From Thermohalobacter berrensis (GTDB lineage Bacteria; Bacillota; Clostridia; Tissierellales; Thermohalobacteraceae): a DNA stretch of 64,000 bases. Within the stretch, counting starts at the first letter, position 1. Each line of letters opens with the position of its first letter. The notes below the pieces were generated by a model, which saw only the letters and a list, made by a program, of their open reading frames with translations, did not search any database and had not been told where the DNA came from. The position numbers were made by a program, and so were the translations under genes. Shown here piece after piece: positions 39,955 through 49,013 of the stretch. The stretch covers positions 62,001 through 126,000 of the forward strand of contig NZ_MCIB01000034.1 in NCBI RefSeq assembly GCF_003609645.1, in the 5' to 3' direction.

Positions 39955-40572
39955 TTGAAGTATATAAAAGATCCAAGGGAAATAGAAAAAAGGAGTTTTG
40001 AAATTATTACAAAGGAGCTAGGAGATAGGAAATTTAATCATAGGGAAGATAAAATAATAAAAAGGGTAATACATACTACTGCTGATTTTGAATATGCCGA
40101 TTTACTTGAAATTCATCCTGAAGCTATCGACAAAGGTATTAAGGCTTTAAAGGATGGAAGTTATATATATACAGATACCCAGATGATAAAAGCTGGGATA
40201 AACAAAAGAAAACTCTCAACACTAGGTGGAAAAGTGTGCAATTTAGTACATGATAAAGAGGTTGTTAAAGAGGCAAAAGAAAGAGGAGTTACTCGTTCAA
40301 TGGTTGCCATTGAAAAGGCATGTGATAATAAAAATATTAAAATATTTGCAATTGGAAATGCTCCAACTGCTTTATTCCAACTTATAAATCTAATAAAGGA
40401 AGGTAAAGCAAAACCAGAGTTAATTGTTGGTGTACCAGTCGGATTTGTTGGAGCAAAAGAATCTAAGGATGCTTTAATGAATATTAATGTTCCTTACATA
40501 ATCACTAAAGGAAGAAAAGGCGGAAGTACAGTGTCAGCTGCAATCATTAATGCTCTTCTTTACCTTATATAG
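39955..40572 (+). CDS. cbiC: Cobalt-precorrin-8 methylmutase
   Basis: 205 residues, TTG start after AAGGGGGAC. Conserved blocks: IEKRSFEIITKELG, VIHTTADFEYADLLEIHP (catalytic histidine), YTDTQMIKAGINKRKL, IGNAPTALFQLI and VGVPVGFVGAKESKDAL. It shifts the C-11 methyl to C-12, giving cobyrinic acid. First of the block of ring-contraction genes cbiC-D-E-T-L-F-G-H-J. Confidence 0.95.
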   Translation: MKYIKDPREIEKRSFEIITKELGDRKFNHREDKIIKRVIHTTADFEYADLLEIHPEAIDKGIKALKDGSYIYTDTQMIKAGINKRKLSTLGGKVCNLVHDKEVVKEAKERGVTRSMVAIEKACDNKNIKIFAIGNAPTALFQLINLIKEGKAKPELIVGVPVGFVGAKESKDALMNINVPYIITKGRKGGSTVSAAIINALLYLI

Positions 40573-40582
40573 AGGTGATAGT

Positions 40583-41698
40583 ATGGAACGTTATATTATT
40601 AAAAAAGGAAAAAAGCTAAGGTATGGTTATACTACAGGGACGTGTGCAGCTGCAGCAGCAAAGGCTGCTACTAAGATGCTTTATTTACAGGAGAAAATTA
40701 ATAACATAACTATAAATACTCCTAAGGGATGGAATTTAACGTTAGACATAAAGGATATTGAAATAAAAAAAGATTGTGTAAGCTGTTGTGTTATAAAAGA
40801 TAGTGGGGATGATTCTGATGTAACTGATGGGATAAAAATTTATGCAAAGGCTGAAAGGAAAAATGATAAAGGAATAGAGATAACAGGGGGAATAGGGATA
40901 GGTAAGGTTACAAAACCAGGGCTTTCTGTCCCAGTAGGAAAACCTGCCATAAATCCTGTTCCTATGAAGATGATAAAAGAAGAGGTAAAAAAGGTATTAC
41001 ATAAAGATAGAGGAGTAACTATCACTATATATGCTCCAGAGGGTGTCAAGATAGCTGAAAAAACTTTTAATCCAAATTTAGGTATTATAGGTGGTATATC
41101 TATTATAGGAACAACTGGAATTGTTGAGCCAATGTCAGAAGAAGCCTTTAAGGATTCATTGGCGTTAGAACTTTCTATATTAAAGGAAGAGGGTGTAAAC
41201 AAGGCTATTTTTGCTCCTGGAAATTATGGAAGGGATTTTGCAAAAAAGATCTCATTAAAAGAGGATTATGTAGTTAAAACAAGTAATTTTATAGGGTTTA
41301 TGCTTGAAAAGGCAGTGGAATATGGTATAGAGGAAACACTCTGGATAGGACATATTGGAAAATTGGTAAAAGTAGCAGGGGGAATATTTAATACCCATAG
41401 TAAAGTTGCAGATGGAAGGATGGAAATTCTTGCAGCATATTATGGATTAATGTCAAATTCTAAAGAATTAATAGGCAAGATATTAGAGTGTAAAACAACA
41501 GAGGAAGCAGTAGGCTATATACTTAATGAAAACAATAAAGATGTATTTAAATATATAGCAGAAAGGGTTAGTAAGAGATGTGAAAATAGGGTAAAAAATA
41601 AGCTTAAGGTTGGAACATTACTTTTTAGTAATCAATATGGAATATTAGGTATATGTCCTTATGGAAAAAAATTATTGGAGGAATTTAAAAATGAATAA
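40583..41698 (+). CDS. cbiD: Cobalt-precorrin-5B C1-methyltransferase
   Basis: 371 residues from the ATG at 40583 (AGAGGTGATAGT before it); an ATG at 40550 lies inside cbiC and has no ribosome site. Family signature RYGYTTGTCAAAAAKAATKM, then IKDSGDDSDVTDGIKI, GIGKVTKPGLSVPVGKPAIN, GTTGIVEPMSEEA and HIGKLVKVAGGIFNTHSKVA. It methylates C-1 in the anaerobic pathway using SAM. Confidence 0.95.
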   Translation: MERYIIKKGKKLRYGYTTGTCAAAAAKAATKMLYLQEKINNITINTPKGWNLTLDIKDIEIKKDCVSCCVIKDSGDDSDVTDGIKIYAKAERKNDKGIEITGGIGIGKVTKPGLSVPVGKPAINPVPMKMIKEEVKKVLHKDRGVTITIYAPEGVKIAEKTFNPNLGIIGGISIIGTTGIVEPMSEEAFKDSLALELSILKEEGVNKAIFAPGNYGRDFAKKISLKEDYVVKTSNFIGFMLEKAVEYGIEETLWIGHIGKLVKVAGGIFNTHSKVADGRMEILAAYYGLMSNSKELIGKILECKTTEEAVGYILNENNKDVFKYIAERVSKRCENRVKNKLKVGTLLFSNQYGILGICPYGKKLLEEFKNE

Positions 41699-42317
41699 GA
41701 TAAAGGTAGTTGGCTTAGGACCAGGACACCCTGATTATGTTTTACCTGTTGCAAAAAGGGCAATTAATGAGGCAGATATATTAATAGGTGGTAGAAGAAA
41801 TATTGAAAGTATTAATCCAAAGGATAAGGAAATTTTTATTATTGAAAAAAATCTTAAGAAACTTATTCCTTTTATAAAAGAGAAATATAAAACTAAAAAA
41901 GTTGCTGTAATTGTATCTGGTGATACAGGTTTCTATAGTTTATTAAGATATCTAAAGAGGTACATTGAAAGTGAATACCTAGAGGTTATTCCTGGTATAA
42001 GTTCACTACAATATATGTTTTCAAAATTAGGACATACTTGGGATGATGCCTTTATAGGAAGTTTACATGGTAGGAATTTAGATTTTGTTAAAAAGGTTAG
42101 AGAATATAAAAAAGTTGGATTACTTACAGATAAAAATTGGCCCCCTAAAAAAATAGCCAAAAAGTTATTAGATAATGGAATAAAAGATAGGGTAATGTAT
42201 GTAGGTGAGAGACTTTCTTATGAAGATGAAAGGATAACTAAGGGAAATATAGAGTACTTTACAACAAAAGAAGGTTTTGGAATGTGCGTGGTGGTGATTA
42301 CGGATGACAAATTATAA
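41691..42317 (+). CDS. cbiE: Cobalt-precorrin-7 C5-methyltransferase, CbiE
   Basis: 208 residues from the ATG at 41691, after GGAGG in the end of cbiD. KVVGLGPGHPDYVLPVAKRA, IVSGDTGFYSLLRYL, VIPGISSLQYMFSKLG and SLHGRNLDFV are typical. In many bacteria CbiE is fused to CbiT (CobL); here the two are separate but overlap by 14 bases. Confidence 0.93.
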   Translation: MNKIKVVGLGPGHPDYVLPVAKRAINEADILIGGRRNIESINPKDKEIFIIEKNLKKLIPFIKEKYKTKKVAVIVSGDTGFYSLLRYLKRYIESEYLEVIPGISSLQYMFSKLGHTWDDAFIGSLHGRNLDFVKKVREYKKVGLLTDKNWPPKKIAKKLLDNGIKDRVMYVGERLSYEDERITKGNIEYFTTKEGFGMCVVVITDDKL

Positions 42318-42891
42318 TCTTTTTTCTATTCCTGATAGTGAGTTTATAAGAGGGAATGTACCTATGACAAAGGAAGAAGTAAGGGCTTTAACTATTGGTA
42401 AACTTAGAATAAGACCTAAGGATATAATCTTAGATATAGGTGCAGGGACGGGTTCAATATCTATAGAGGCAGCTTTGTTTGCAAAAGAAGGTATTATATA
42501 TTCAATTGAAAGAAAACAGGAAGGGATAAAGCTTATAGAGAAAAATATTAAATTATTCAATATAAAAAATATTAAACTTATAAAAGGTATAGCTCCTAAT
42601 GATTTAGGAAATGTTCCAATGGTAGATAAAGTATTTATTGGTGGAAGTGGAGGAAAAATAAAAGAAATTTTTGATTGGGTAGATGACAACTTAAAGAGTC
42701 ATGGCAGGTTAGTAATTAATGTAATAACTATTGAAAACTTGTATAAAGCTTTAGAACAGATTAAGAGACGAAAATATAAAAATATAGAAGTAGTGCAAAT
42801 AGCTGTTTCAAAGGGTGAAAATATTGGAAATCTTACAATGATGAAAGGACAAAATCCTGTATATATAATATCTGCAGATAAGGAGTGTTAA
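42304..42891 (+). CDS. cbiT: Cobalt-precorrin-6B C15-methyltransferase (decarboxylating), CbiT
   Basis: 195 residues. Substrate-binding start FSIPDSEFIRGNVPMTKEEV, then the class I SAM motif DIILDIGAGTGSISIEAALF, VYSIER-like acidic strand (IIYSIERKQEG), VFIGGSGGKIKEI and GRLVINVITIENL. It methylates C-15 and removes the C-12 acetate carboxyl. The GTGGTGGTGAT inside cbiE is the ribosome site. Confidence 0.95.
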   Translation: MTNYNLFSIPDSEFIRGNVPMTKEEVRALTIGKLRIRPKDIILDIGAGTGSISIEAALFAKEGIIYSIERKQEGIKLIEKNIKLFNIKNIKLIKGIAPNDLGNVPMVDKVFIGGSGGKIKEIFDWVDDNLKSHGRLVINVITIENLYKALEQIKRRKYKNIEVVQIAVSKGENIGNLTMMKGQNPVYIISADKEC

Positions 42892-42893
42892 TT

Positions 42894-43607
42894 ATGAAGG
42901 GGAAATTTTATGGGATAGGAGTAGGTCCTGGAGATCCAGAGCTTATTACTATTAAAGGTGTTAAAATTTTAAAATCAGTAGATGTTGTAGTTTATCCAGA
43001 AAGTAAAGTAGGAAAGGGAAGTATTGCCTTAGATATAGCTAAAGGATATTTAAGGAAGGATATAGAAAAAATAAATCTTCACTTTCCAATGATACATGAT
43101 AGGAAAGCCCTTGAAGAAAAATGGCAAGAAAATGCTCAAATAATAAAGAATAAACTAAATGAGGGTAAAGATGTGGCATTTTTAACATTAGGAGACCCAA
43201 CAGTTTACAGTACATATATGTATATAGTTCCATTTCTAAAGCAATATAAAGTAGAAATTGAGACAATCCCAGGTATCACTTCCTTTTGCTCTGTGGCCAG
43301 TAGGGTTAATATTCCTTTGGCTGAAGGAAAGGAATCCTTTTGTATATTACCATTAATGAAAGATGAAGAAAAACTAGAGAAAATGTTAGACAACTTTGAC
43401 AATGTTATTATTATGAAACCATCCCATGCTAATCAAATGTTGGCAGAGAAATTAATAGATAAGGGATATGAGGATAAATTTGTCTTAATATCAAAGTGTG
43501 GAACTGATAAGGAAAAGATATCCTATGATATAGAAAGCTTAAAGGATGAAAAGATTCCATATTTATCGACTGTAATTGTAAAAAAAGGTGGGATAAGGGA
43601 TGAGTAA
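42894..43607 (+). CDS. cbiL: Cobalt-factor-II C20-methyltransferase
   Basis: 237 residues from the ATG at 42894 (GGAGTG within the end of cbiT); a GTG at 42885 is less well spaced. FYGIGVGPGDPELITIKGVK, VAFLTLGDPTVYSTYMYIV, IETIPGITSFCSVASRV and VIIMKPSHANQM are the tetrapyrrole-methylase blocks, the DPTVYST variant being typical for C-20 enzymes. Confidence 0.94.
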   Translation: MKGKFYGIGVGPGDPELITIKGVKILKSVDVVVYPESKVGKGSIALDIAKGYLRKDIEKINLHFPMIHDRKALEEKWQENAQIIKNKLNEGKDVAFLTLGDPTVYSTYMYIVPFLKQYKVEIETIPGITSFCSVASRVNIPLAEGKESFCILPLMKDEEKLEKMLDNFDNVIIMKPSHANQMLAEKLIDKGYEDKFVLISKCGTDKEKISYDIESLKDEKIPYLSTVIVKKGGIRDE

Positions 43608-44358
43608 GGTATATTTTATTGGTGCTGGACCAGGTGACCCAGACCTTATTACAGTAAAGGGAAGAAAAATAATAGAAGAAGCTGATGTAATAATATATGC
43701 AGGTTCACTTGTTAATCCTGAAGTTATTAATTGTAGAAAGGAAAAAAGTGAAGTTTATAATAGTGCAAAAATGACTTTAGAAGAAATAATAGATATTACT
43801 AAAGAAAGTATATACGAGGGTAAAAAAATAGCTAGAGTACATACAGGGGACCCTAGTATTTATGGTGCAATAAGAGAGCAAATGGATAAACTTGATAAGT
43901 TAGGAATAGATTATGAAGTTATACCAGGGGTAAGTTCCTTTGTGGCTTCAGCAGCAGTATTAAAGAAGGAATTTACACTACCAGGGGTTTCTCAAACTGT
44001 AATATGTACAAGGCTTGAAGGAAGAACCCCTGTACCTGAGAAGGAAAATTTAGAGAGTTTAGCTTCCCATAAGGCTTCTATGGCTATTTTTCTATCAGTA
44101 CATATGATAGATAGAGTAGTAGAAAAATTAAAGAAACATTATGATGAGGATACCCCTGTTGCAGTAGTACAAAGGGCTACATGGGAAGATGAGAAAATTG
44201 TAGAGGGTACATTAAAAGATATAGAAAAGAAAGTAAAAGAAGCAAATATTACTAAGACAGCTCAGATTTTAGTTGGCAATTTCCTAGGAAATAAATATGA
44301 ACTATCTAAACTTTATGATAAAAATTTTAGCCATGAATATAGGAGTGCAAAGAAGTGA
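43600..44358 (+). CDS. cbiF: Cobalt-precorrin-4 C11-methyltransferase
   Basis: 252 residues. VYFIGAGPGDPDLITVKGRK, ADVIIYAGSLVNPEVI, VHTGDPSIYGAIREQMDKL, VIPGVSSFVASAAVLKKE and TRLEGRTPVPEKENL are diagnostic of CbiF/CobM. It overlaps cbiL by eight bases and cbiG by four. Confidence 0.95.
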   Translation: MSKVYFIGAGPGDPDLITVKGRKIIEEADVIIYAGSLVNPEVINCRKEKSEVYNSAKMTLEEIIDITKESIYEGKKIARVHTGDPSIYGAIREQMDKLDKLGIDYEVIPGVSSFVASAAVLKKEFTLPGVSQTVICTRLEGRTPVPEKENLESLASHKASMAIFLSVHMIDRVVEKLKKHYDEDTPVAVVQRATWEDEKIVEGTLKDIEKKVKEANITKTAQILVGNFLGNKYELSKLYDKNFSHEYRSAKK

Positions 44359-45380
44359 AATGGGCAGTTATAACCCTTACAAGGGGAGCTCTTAGTTTAG
44401 GTAAAAGGATTAAGAGAAAAATACCAGATATAGATTTATATACACAACCTAAATGGAATGATACAGATGCTATAAGTATAGCTCAAAACTTTAAGAATTT
44501 TGTTGGCAATATATTTACAAGATATGAAGTAATTATATTTATTATGGCAACAGGAATTGTAGTAAGGACAATATCAGAATATATAGAGGATAAAACTAAA
44601 GACCCTGGAGTTTTAGTAATAGATGAGGAAGGAAATCATGTAATAAGCCTACTTTCAGGTCATATAGGAGGTGCTAATTCTGCAGCAGTAAAGGTTGCAG
44701 AATTAATTGGGGCAAAACCTATAATTACTACTGCTTCAGATGTTAAAAATACTATAGCAGTAGATACCTTAGCCATGAAGTTAAACTGTGAAATTGAAAA
44801 TTTAGAGGATGCAAAAAAGATTACCTCATTAATTGTAAATGATGAAATAGTAGAGATTAAATCTGATATAAAAATAAGAATTCCTCTACCTAAAAACATA
44901 ATTTTAAATGATTTAAATAATAATCACAACATAAAGGGAACTATTCACATAACAAATAAAAAAATAATAGATGATCACAAATCAAAGGTTCATCTAATTC
45001 CTAAGAATATTGTAATAGGTATAGGATGTAGAAGGGGAATACCTAAAAAAAGCATTATTAATGCAATAGATACTGTATTAAACAAATTAAATCTTCATCC
45101 AAAGAGTATTAAAAATTTTGCAACTGTTGATATAAAAAGAAATGAAAAGGGATTAATAGAAGCTTCAAATTATTACAATGTATCTATCAAGATATTTACA
45201 AAAAATGAAATAAAAAAGGTTGAAAATAAATTTAACACCTCTGAATTTGTAAGAAAGACTATTGGTGTAGGTGCAGTTTGTGAACCGTGTGCTTATCTTT
45301 CGTCAAATAAGGGAAAATTTTTATTAAAAAAAACATCATTTAATGGAATAACCATTGCTGTATGGGAGGAAGAAATATGA
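44355..45380 (+). CDS. cbiG: Cobalt-precorrin-5A hydrolase
   Basis: 341 residues, GTG start 7 nt after AGGAGTG. N-terminal domain WAVITLTRGALSLGKRI, MATGIVVRTISEYIEDKTKD, DEEGNHVISLLSGHIGGAN and ASDVKNTIAVDTLA. C-terminal CobE-like domain IVIGIGCRRGIPKKSI and GVGAVCEPCAYLSS. It opens the delta-lactone and releases acetaldehyde during ring contraction. Confidence 0.94.
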   Translation: MKWAVITLTRGALSLGKRIKRKIPDIDLYTQPKWNDTDAISIAQNFKNFVGNIFTRYEVIIFIMATGIVVRTISEYIEDKTKDPGVLVIDEEGNHVISLLSGHIGGANSAAVKVAELIGAKPIITTASDVKNTIAVDTLAMKLNCEIENLEDAKKITSLIVNDEIVEIKSDIKIRIPLPKNIILNDLNNNHNIKGTIHITNKKIIDDHKSKVHLIPKNIVIGIGCRRGIPKKSIINAIDTVLNKLNLHPKSIKNFATVDIKRNEKGLIEASNYYNVSIKIFTKNEIKKVENKFNTSEFVRKTIGVGAVCEPCAYLSSNKGKFLLKKTSFNGITIAVWEEEI

Positions 45381-46120
45381 GTTATAAAAAAGGGAAAATT
45401 TACATAGTAGGTCTTGGTCCTGGAAAAAGAGAATATATGGTACCAGAAGCTTTAGAAGCAATAGAAAAGTCTGAGGTTATAATTGGATACAAAACTTATA
45501 TTAAGTTAGTTGAAGATTTATTAAAAAATAAATCAGTAATTTCTTCTGGAATGAGAAAGGAAATCGATAGATGTAAAAAGGCATTAGAATATGCTAAAAA
45601 AGGAAATATTGTATCACTTATAAGTAGTGGTGATGCAGGAGTTTATGGAATGGCAGGAATAATGTTAGAGATATTATTAAAGGAAGATAGTAACATAGAA
45701 GCACAAGTTATTCCGGGTGTTACTGCAGCAAATGCAGCTGCAGCCTGTTTAGGGGCACCACTTATGCATGATTATGCTGTTATAAGTTTAAGTGATCTAT
45801 TGACTGATTGGGAAGTTATAGAAAAGAGAATAGAATGTGCAGCTAAAGGCGATTTTATAATATGTTTATATAATCCAAAGAGTAAAGGAAGGCAAAAACA
45901 AATTGAAATTGCTAGAAAAATAATGCTTAAGTATAAAGATAAGGATACTCCAGTTGGAATTGTAAGAAATGCCAAAAGAGAAGGAGAACAGATAATATTA
46001 ACAACATTAGATAAAATGCTAGAAAATAAAATAGACATGCTTACTGTAGTAGTAATAGGAAATTCACAGACATTTATAAAAAATGGAAAAATGGTGACAC
46101 CTAGGGGGTACAAAGTTTGA
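45377..46120 (+). CDS. cbiH: Cobalt-precorrin-3 C17-methyltransferase
   Basis: 247 residues from the ATG at 45377, after GGAGGA within the end of cbiG. KIYIVGLGPGKREYMVPEAL, VIIGYKTYIKLVEDLL, SLISSGDAGVYGMAGIMLE, VIPGVTAANAAAACLGAPLM and FIICLYNPKSKGRQKQIEIA define CbiH/CobJ, the ring-contracting methyltransferase. Confidence 0.95.
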   Translation: MSYKKGKIYIVGLGPGKREYMVPEALEAIEKSEVIIGYKTYIKLVEDLLKNKSVISSGMRKEIDRCKKALEYAKKGNIVSLISSGDAGVYGMAGIMLEILLKEDSNIEAQVIPGVTAANAAAACLGAPLMHDYAVISLSDLLTDWEVIEKRIECAAKGDFIICLYNPKSKGRQKQIEIARKIMLKYKDKDTPVGIVRNAKREGEQIILTTLDKMLENKIDMLTVVVIGNSQTFIKNGKMVTPRGYKV

Positions 46121-46854
46121 TACTAGTCTTATCTGGTACTAAAGATGGAAGGATAATAATTGAAAAACTTATAGAAAAGGGATATAAAGTATTAGCTACT
46201 ACTGCAACAGAATATGGAGGAGCATTAATTAAAGAACATCATAACTTAAAAATAATATCAAAACGACTTACTGAAAATGAAATGAAGCATATTATAAAAG
46301 AATATGGAATAAACTGTATAATTGATGCTACCCATCCTTATGCAAAAGAAGTATCAAAAAATGCCATAAATGCTAGCAAAAAGACTTTAGTTAAATATAT
46401 AAGGTACGAAAGATCTAAAGGAGAATACGAAGGGGTAAGAAATTTTAAGTCCTTTAAGGAAGCAGCAGACTGGCTAAAAAATAAGCAAGGAAATATCTTA
46501 TTAACAATTGGAAGTAATAATTTAGAAGCCTTTGTAAACACAGTACAAAAAGAAAGGCTTTATATTAGACTCTTGCCCATGTCAAAGATTATAAAAAAAT
46601 GTGAAGATTTAGGACTTCTACCAAAGCAAATATTAGGAATGCAAGGACCTTTCTCGAAGGAGCTTAATATTGCTATTTATAGTTTTTATAATATTAAATA
46701 TCTAGTTACCAAAGATAGTGGAGATATAGGAGGTACAAAGGAAAAAATTGAATCAGCTAAGGAAATGGGGATAGATATACTACTTATTGAAAGACCTAAA
46801 ATAAAATATGAAAATGCGTACAATAATATTGATAAAGTTATTGAAAATATATAA
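46117..46854 (+). CDS. cbiJ: Cobalt-precorrin-6A reductase
   Basis: 245 residues from TTG at 46117, overlapping the cbiH stop. ILVLSGTKDGRIIIEKL, CIIDATHPYAKEVSKNAI, LVKYIRYER, ILLTIGSNNLEAF and LVTKDSGDIGGTKEKIESAK match CbiJ/CobK, which reduces the ring with NAD(P)H. It is the last gene of the operon. No cobaltochelatase gene (cbiK or cbiX) occurs among these genes. Confidence 0.94.
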   Translation: MILVLSGTKDGRIIIEKLIEKGYKVLATTATEYGGALIKEHHNLKIISKRLTENEMKHIIKEYGINCIIDATHPYAKEVSKNAINASKKTLVKYIRYERSKGEYEGVRNFKSFKEAADWLKNKQGNILLTIGSNNLEAFVNTVQKERLYIRLLPMSKIIKKCEDLGLLPKQILGMQGPFSKELNIAIYSFYNIKYLVTKDSGDIGGTKEKIESAKEMGIDILLIERPKIKYENAYNNIDKVIENI

Positions 46855-46879
46855 AATTAATTATACATAAGTTTAAGTT

Positions 46880-46905
46880 AGCATCCCAAAGTTGGATGCT
46901 TTTTT
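46880..46905 (+). terminator. Terminator of the cobalamin operon
   Basis: AGCATCC / GGATGCT stem with a CAA-AG-TT inner part, followed by TTTTT; 25 nt after the cbiJ stop. Confidence 0.85.
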
Positions 46906-46931
46906 ATTTAGTAAAGAGATAGGGGGATTAT

Positions 46932-47657
46932 ATGACTTGTAAAAAGGGAATATCCTATGATTCATATGAAAAATTGGCTGAATATTACTTTAAACATGTA
47001 GACAATAAGCCATTTAATGCATATTATGAAAGACCTGGAACATTAGCTTTATTACCAGATGTAAATAATAAAAGGGTTTTAGATGCAGCCTGTGCAGCTG
47101 GATGGTATACAGAGTGGTTAATAGAACATGGAGCAAAGGTAACTGCTATAGATTTCAGTCCTAAAATGATAGAAATGACTAGAAAAAGGGTTGGGGATAG
47201 GGCTGAAATTATAAGGACTGATTTAAATAGACCATTAGATTTTTTAGAAGATAAAAATTTTGATTTAGTCATATCCTCATTAACACTTCATTATATTAAA
47301 AATTGGAATAATGTTATGAAGGAATTTAATAGAATATTAAAACCATCTGGCTATTTAGTATTTTCAGTACATCATCCCTTTATGGATTTTACAGTGTTTA
47401 ATAGAGAAAATTATTTTGCTATTGAACTACTAGATGATGAATGGGATACACATGAAGGTAAGGTAAAGGTACAATTTTATAGAAGACCATTGAAGGATAT
47501 AATATCTCCTGTAATTAAATCAGGTTTCATGATAGAAAAGTTAGATGAACCTATGCCAACGGAAGAATTTAAAAGAAAACAACCAGAAAGTTATCAAAGA
47601 CTGACAAAGAGGCCACAATTTTTATTTTTAAGGTGTAAAAAAATTAGTGATGTTTAA
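46932..47657 (+). CDS. Class I SAM-dependent methyltransferase
   Basis: 241 residues. SAM-binding motif I KRVLDAACAAGWYTEWLIEH, then VTAIDFSPKMIEMTRKRV, DLVISSLTLHYIKNW and FNRILKPSGYLVFSVHHPFM. This is the UbiE/methyltransferase-11 type fold; the substrate cannot be told. The C-terminal IEKLDEPMPTEEFKRKQPES is typical for small-molecule methyltransferases of Firmicutes. AGGGGGATTAT precedes the ATG; it has its own terminator and does not look like part of the B12 operon. Confidence 0.87.
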   Translation: MTCKKGISYDSYEKLAEYYFKHVDNKPFNAYYERPGTLALLPDVNNKRVLDAACAAGWYTEWLIEHGAKVTAIDFSPKMIEMTRKRVGDRAEIIRTDLNRPLDFLEDKNFDLVISSLTLHYIKNWNNVMKEFNRILKPSGYLVFSVHHPFMDFTVFNRENYFAIELLDDEWDTHEGKVKVQFYRRPLKDIISPVIKSGFMIEKLDEPMPTEEFKRKQPESYQRLTKRPQFLFLRCKKISDV

Positions 47658-47664
47658 ATAAGTT

Positions 47665-47696
47665 AAGCGACTGCCAATATAGCAGTCACTTTTTTA
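47665..47696. terminator. Terminator between methyltransferase and UPF0180 genes
   Basis: AAG-GACTGC / GCAGTC-CTT stem with a C-A mismatch and a CAATATA loop, followed by six T on the plus strand; it probably also serves the leftward gene. Confidence 0.8.
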
Positions 47697-47954
47697 TTAT
47701 CTTAAATTTCTTAATTCATTGTAAACATCTTGAGGTGATTTTCCTTTAGTTTCAATCACAGGTAGATTATTTATATTTCCTTGTGTTGTATTCATTTTAT
47801 TTTTATTAGAAAGTATAATAGCTTCATATTCTGGTGAAGTAATATTATTTGCATTTTTGTTTAAGTATAGTTTATGGACATCATATCCATTGTTTTTTAA
47901 ATATTCTATATATGGCTCTAGAGTATTTTCAACAACTATTTTTTTATAATCCAA
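47697..47954 (-). CDS. UPF0180 (YkuS-like) small protein
   Basis: 85 residues from TTG at 47954, which lies 6 nt after GGAGGTG; the ATG at 47969 is upstream of that site. Pattern VVENTLEPYIEYLKNNGYDV, then EYEAIILSNKNKMNTTQGN and LPVIETKGKSPQDVYNEL: the alternating strand, a DxxxTTQ-like middle and the final helix match the YkuS/UPF0180 family of uncharacterised Firmicute proteins. Monocistronic; the intergenic 225 bp on its 5' side is AT-rich with no further gene. Confidence 0.8.
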   Translation of the reverse strand: MDYKKIVVENTLEPYIEYLKNNGYDVHKLYLNKNANNITSPEYEAIILSNKNKMNTTQGNINNLPVIETKGKSPQDVYNELRNLR

Positions 47955-48179
47955 TCGTTTCACCTCCATTTCTCTAATTTATTATTACCAGAAAAGGTAA
48001 AAATATTTTAATACAAAATTTTTCCTGATATAATAAATAAAAAAATCTTCTATTTAAAATAGAAAATTCTCAAGGTTGACTTTTTTGAAACACATAACGG
48101 AAATCATATTTTATCCATAGTTTTTATTTGATTATACTTTCCTATGTGTTATAAAAATAATATATTAGGAGGGATTATA

Positions 48180-48731
48180 ATGAAGAGTATAGGTTTTACA
48201 TATAATGGGACTAAAATAACTCTTTTAAAAGGTGATATAACAAAACAGGATACAGAGGTTATAGTAAATGCAGCTAATAGCTCACTTATGGGCGGTGGAG
48301 GAGTAGATGGAGCTATACATAGGGCGGGAGGTCCTGAAATACTTAAGGAATGTAAAGAAATAAGGAAAAATCAGGGTAAATGTCCAACAGGAGAAGCTGT
48401 TATAACATCAGGTGGAAACCTAAAAGCAAAATATGTAATACATACAGTAGGTCCAATTTGGAGGGGAGGGAATAATAAAGAACCTCAATTGTTATCAAAT
48501 GCATATAAAAATAGTCTTAAATTAGCCCATGAAAATAATATTAAAACAATAGCTTTCCCATCAATAAGCACAGGAGCCTATGGATATCCAATAGAAAAGG
48601 CTAGTATAGTTGCATTAAATGCAGTTAAAGAAGTGTTGAATAAAATAACCTTTGAAGAAGTAAGGTTTATTCTTTATTCAGGGGAAGATTTTGAGGTTTA
48701 TAAAGATAAAATAGAGAAGGTTTTCAGCTAA
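48180..48731 (+). CDS. Macrodomain protein (O-acetyl-ADP-ribose deacetylase type)
   Basis: 183 residues from the ATG at 48180 (TAGGAGGG before it); an upstream in-frame ATG at 48144 has no ribosome site. [76 protein letters not shown] and [14 protein letters not shown] give a complete macrodomain of the YmdB/MacroD class. It hydrolyses O-acetyl-ADP-ribose or protein ADP-ribosyl esters in the cytoplasm. Confidence 0.93.
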   Translation: MKSIGFTYNGTKITLLKGDITKQDTEVIVNAANSSLMGGGGVDGAIHRAGGPEILKECKEIRKNQGKCPTGEAVITSGGNLKAKYVIHTVGPIWRGGNNKEPQLLSNAYKNSLKLAHENNIKTIAFPSISTGAYGYPIEKASIVALNAVKEVLNKITFEEVRFILYSGEDFEVYKDKIEKVFS

Positions 48732-48747
48732 TTTAAATTTTGTTTTC

Positions 48748-48780
48748 CTTCATATTTTCTTCAAATTTTTAGATTATAAT
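48748..48780 (+). promoter_or_regulatory. Promoter with CTTCA direct repeat, upstream of the SHOCT/two-component operon
   Basis: CTTCATATTTTCTTCAAA (48748-48765): two CTTCA half-sites exactly 11 bp apart, then 9 nt, then TATAAT (48775-48780). No -35 box is recognisable, since the repeat lies where it should be. The same arrangement recurs at 51436-51468, so this is a probable binding site for the OmpR-type regulator encoded in between. Confidence 0.68.
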
Positions 48781-48807
48781 GTAAACAAGAAGTAAGGAGG
48801 GATAAAT

Positions 48808-48993
48808 ATGATGGGATTTGGGCTAATATTAACCCTTTTAGTAGTATATTGGCTTGTTAGTTCAAAGGGTGATAATATTTTTAGAGAACAATCTAGTAGA
48901 AGAGACCCTTTAGATATATTAAAAGAAAGGTATGCAAGGGGAGAAATATCAGAAGAAGAATATCTTGAGAAAAAGAGGGTATTATTAGATTAA
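48808..48993 (+). CDS. Small SHOCT-domain membrane protein (first copy)
   Basis: 61 residues. One N-terminal membrane helix (MGFGLILTLLVVYWLVS), a polar linker, and a C-terminal SHOCT motif DPLDILKERYARGEISEEEY. The SHOCT (short C-terminal) module is a helical oligomerisation element. GGAGGGATAAAT lies before the ATG. It is the first gene of a probable operon with a second SHOCT protein, response regulator and kinase. Confidence 0.85.
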   Translation: MMGFGLILTLLVVYWLVSSKGDNIFREQSSRRDPLDILKERYARGEISEEEYLEKKRVLLD

Positions 48994-49013
48994 GATAATA
49001 AGGAGGAAATTTA

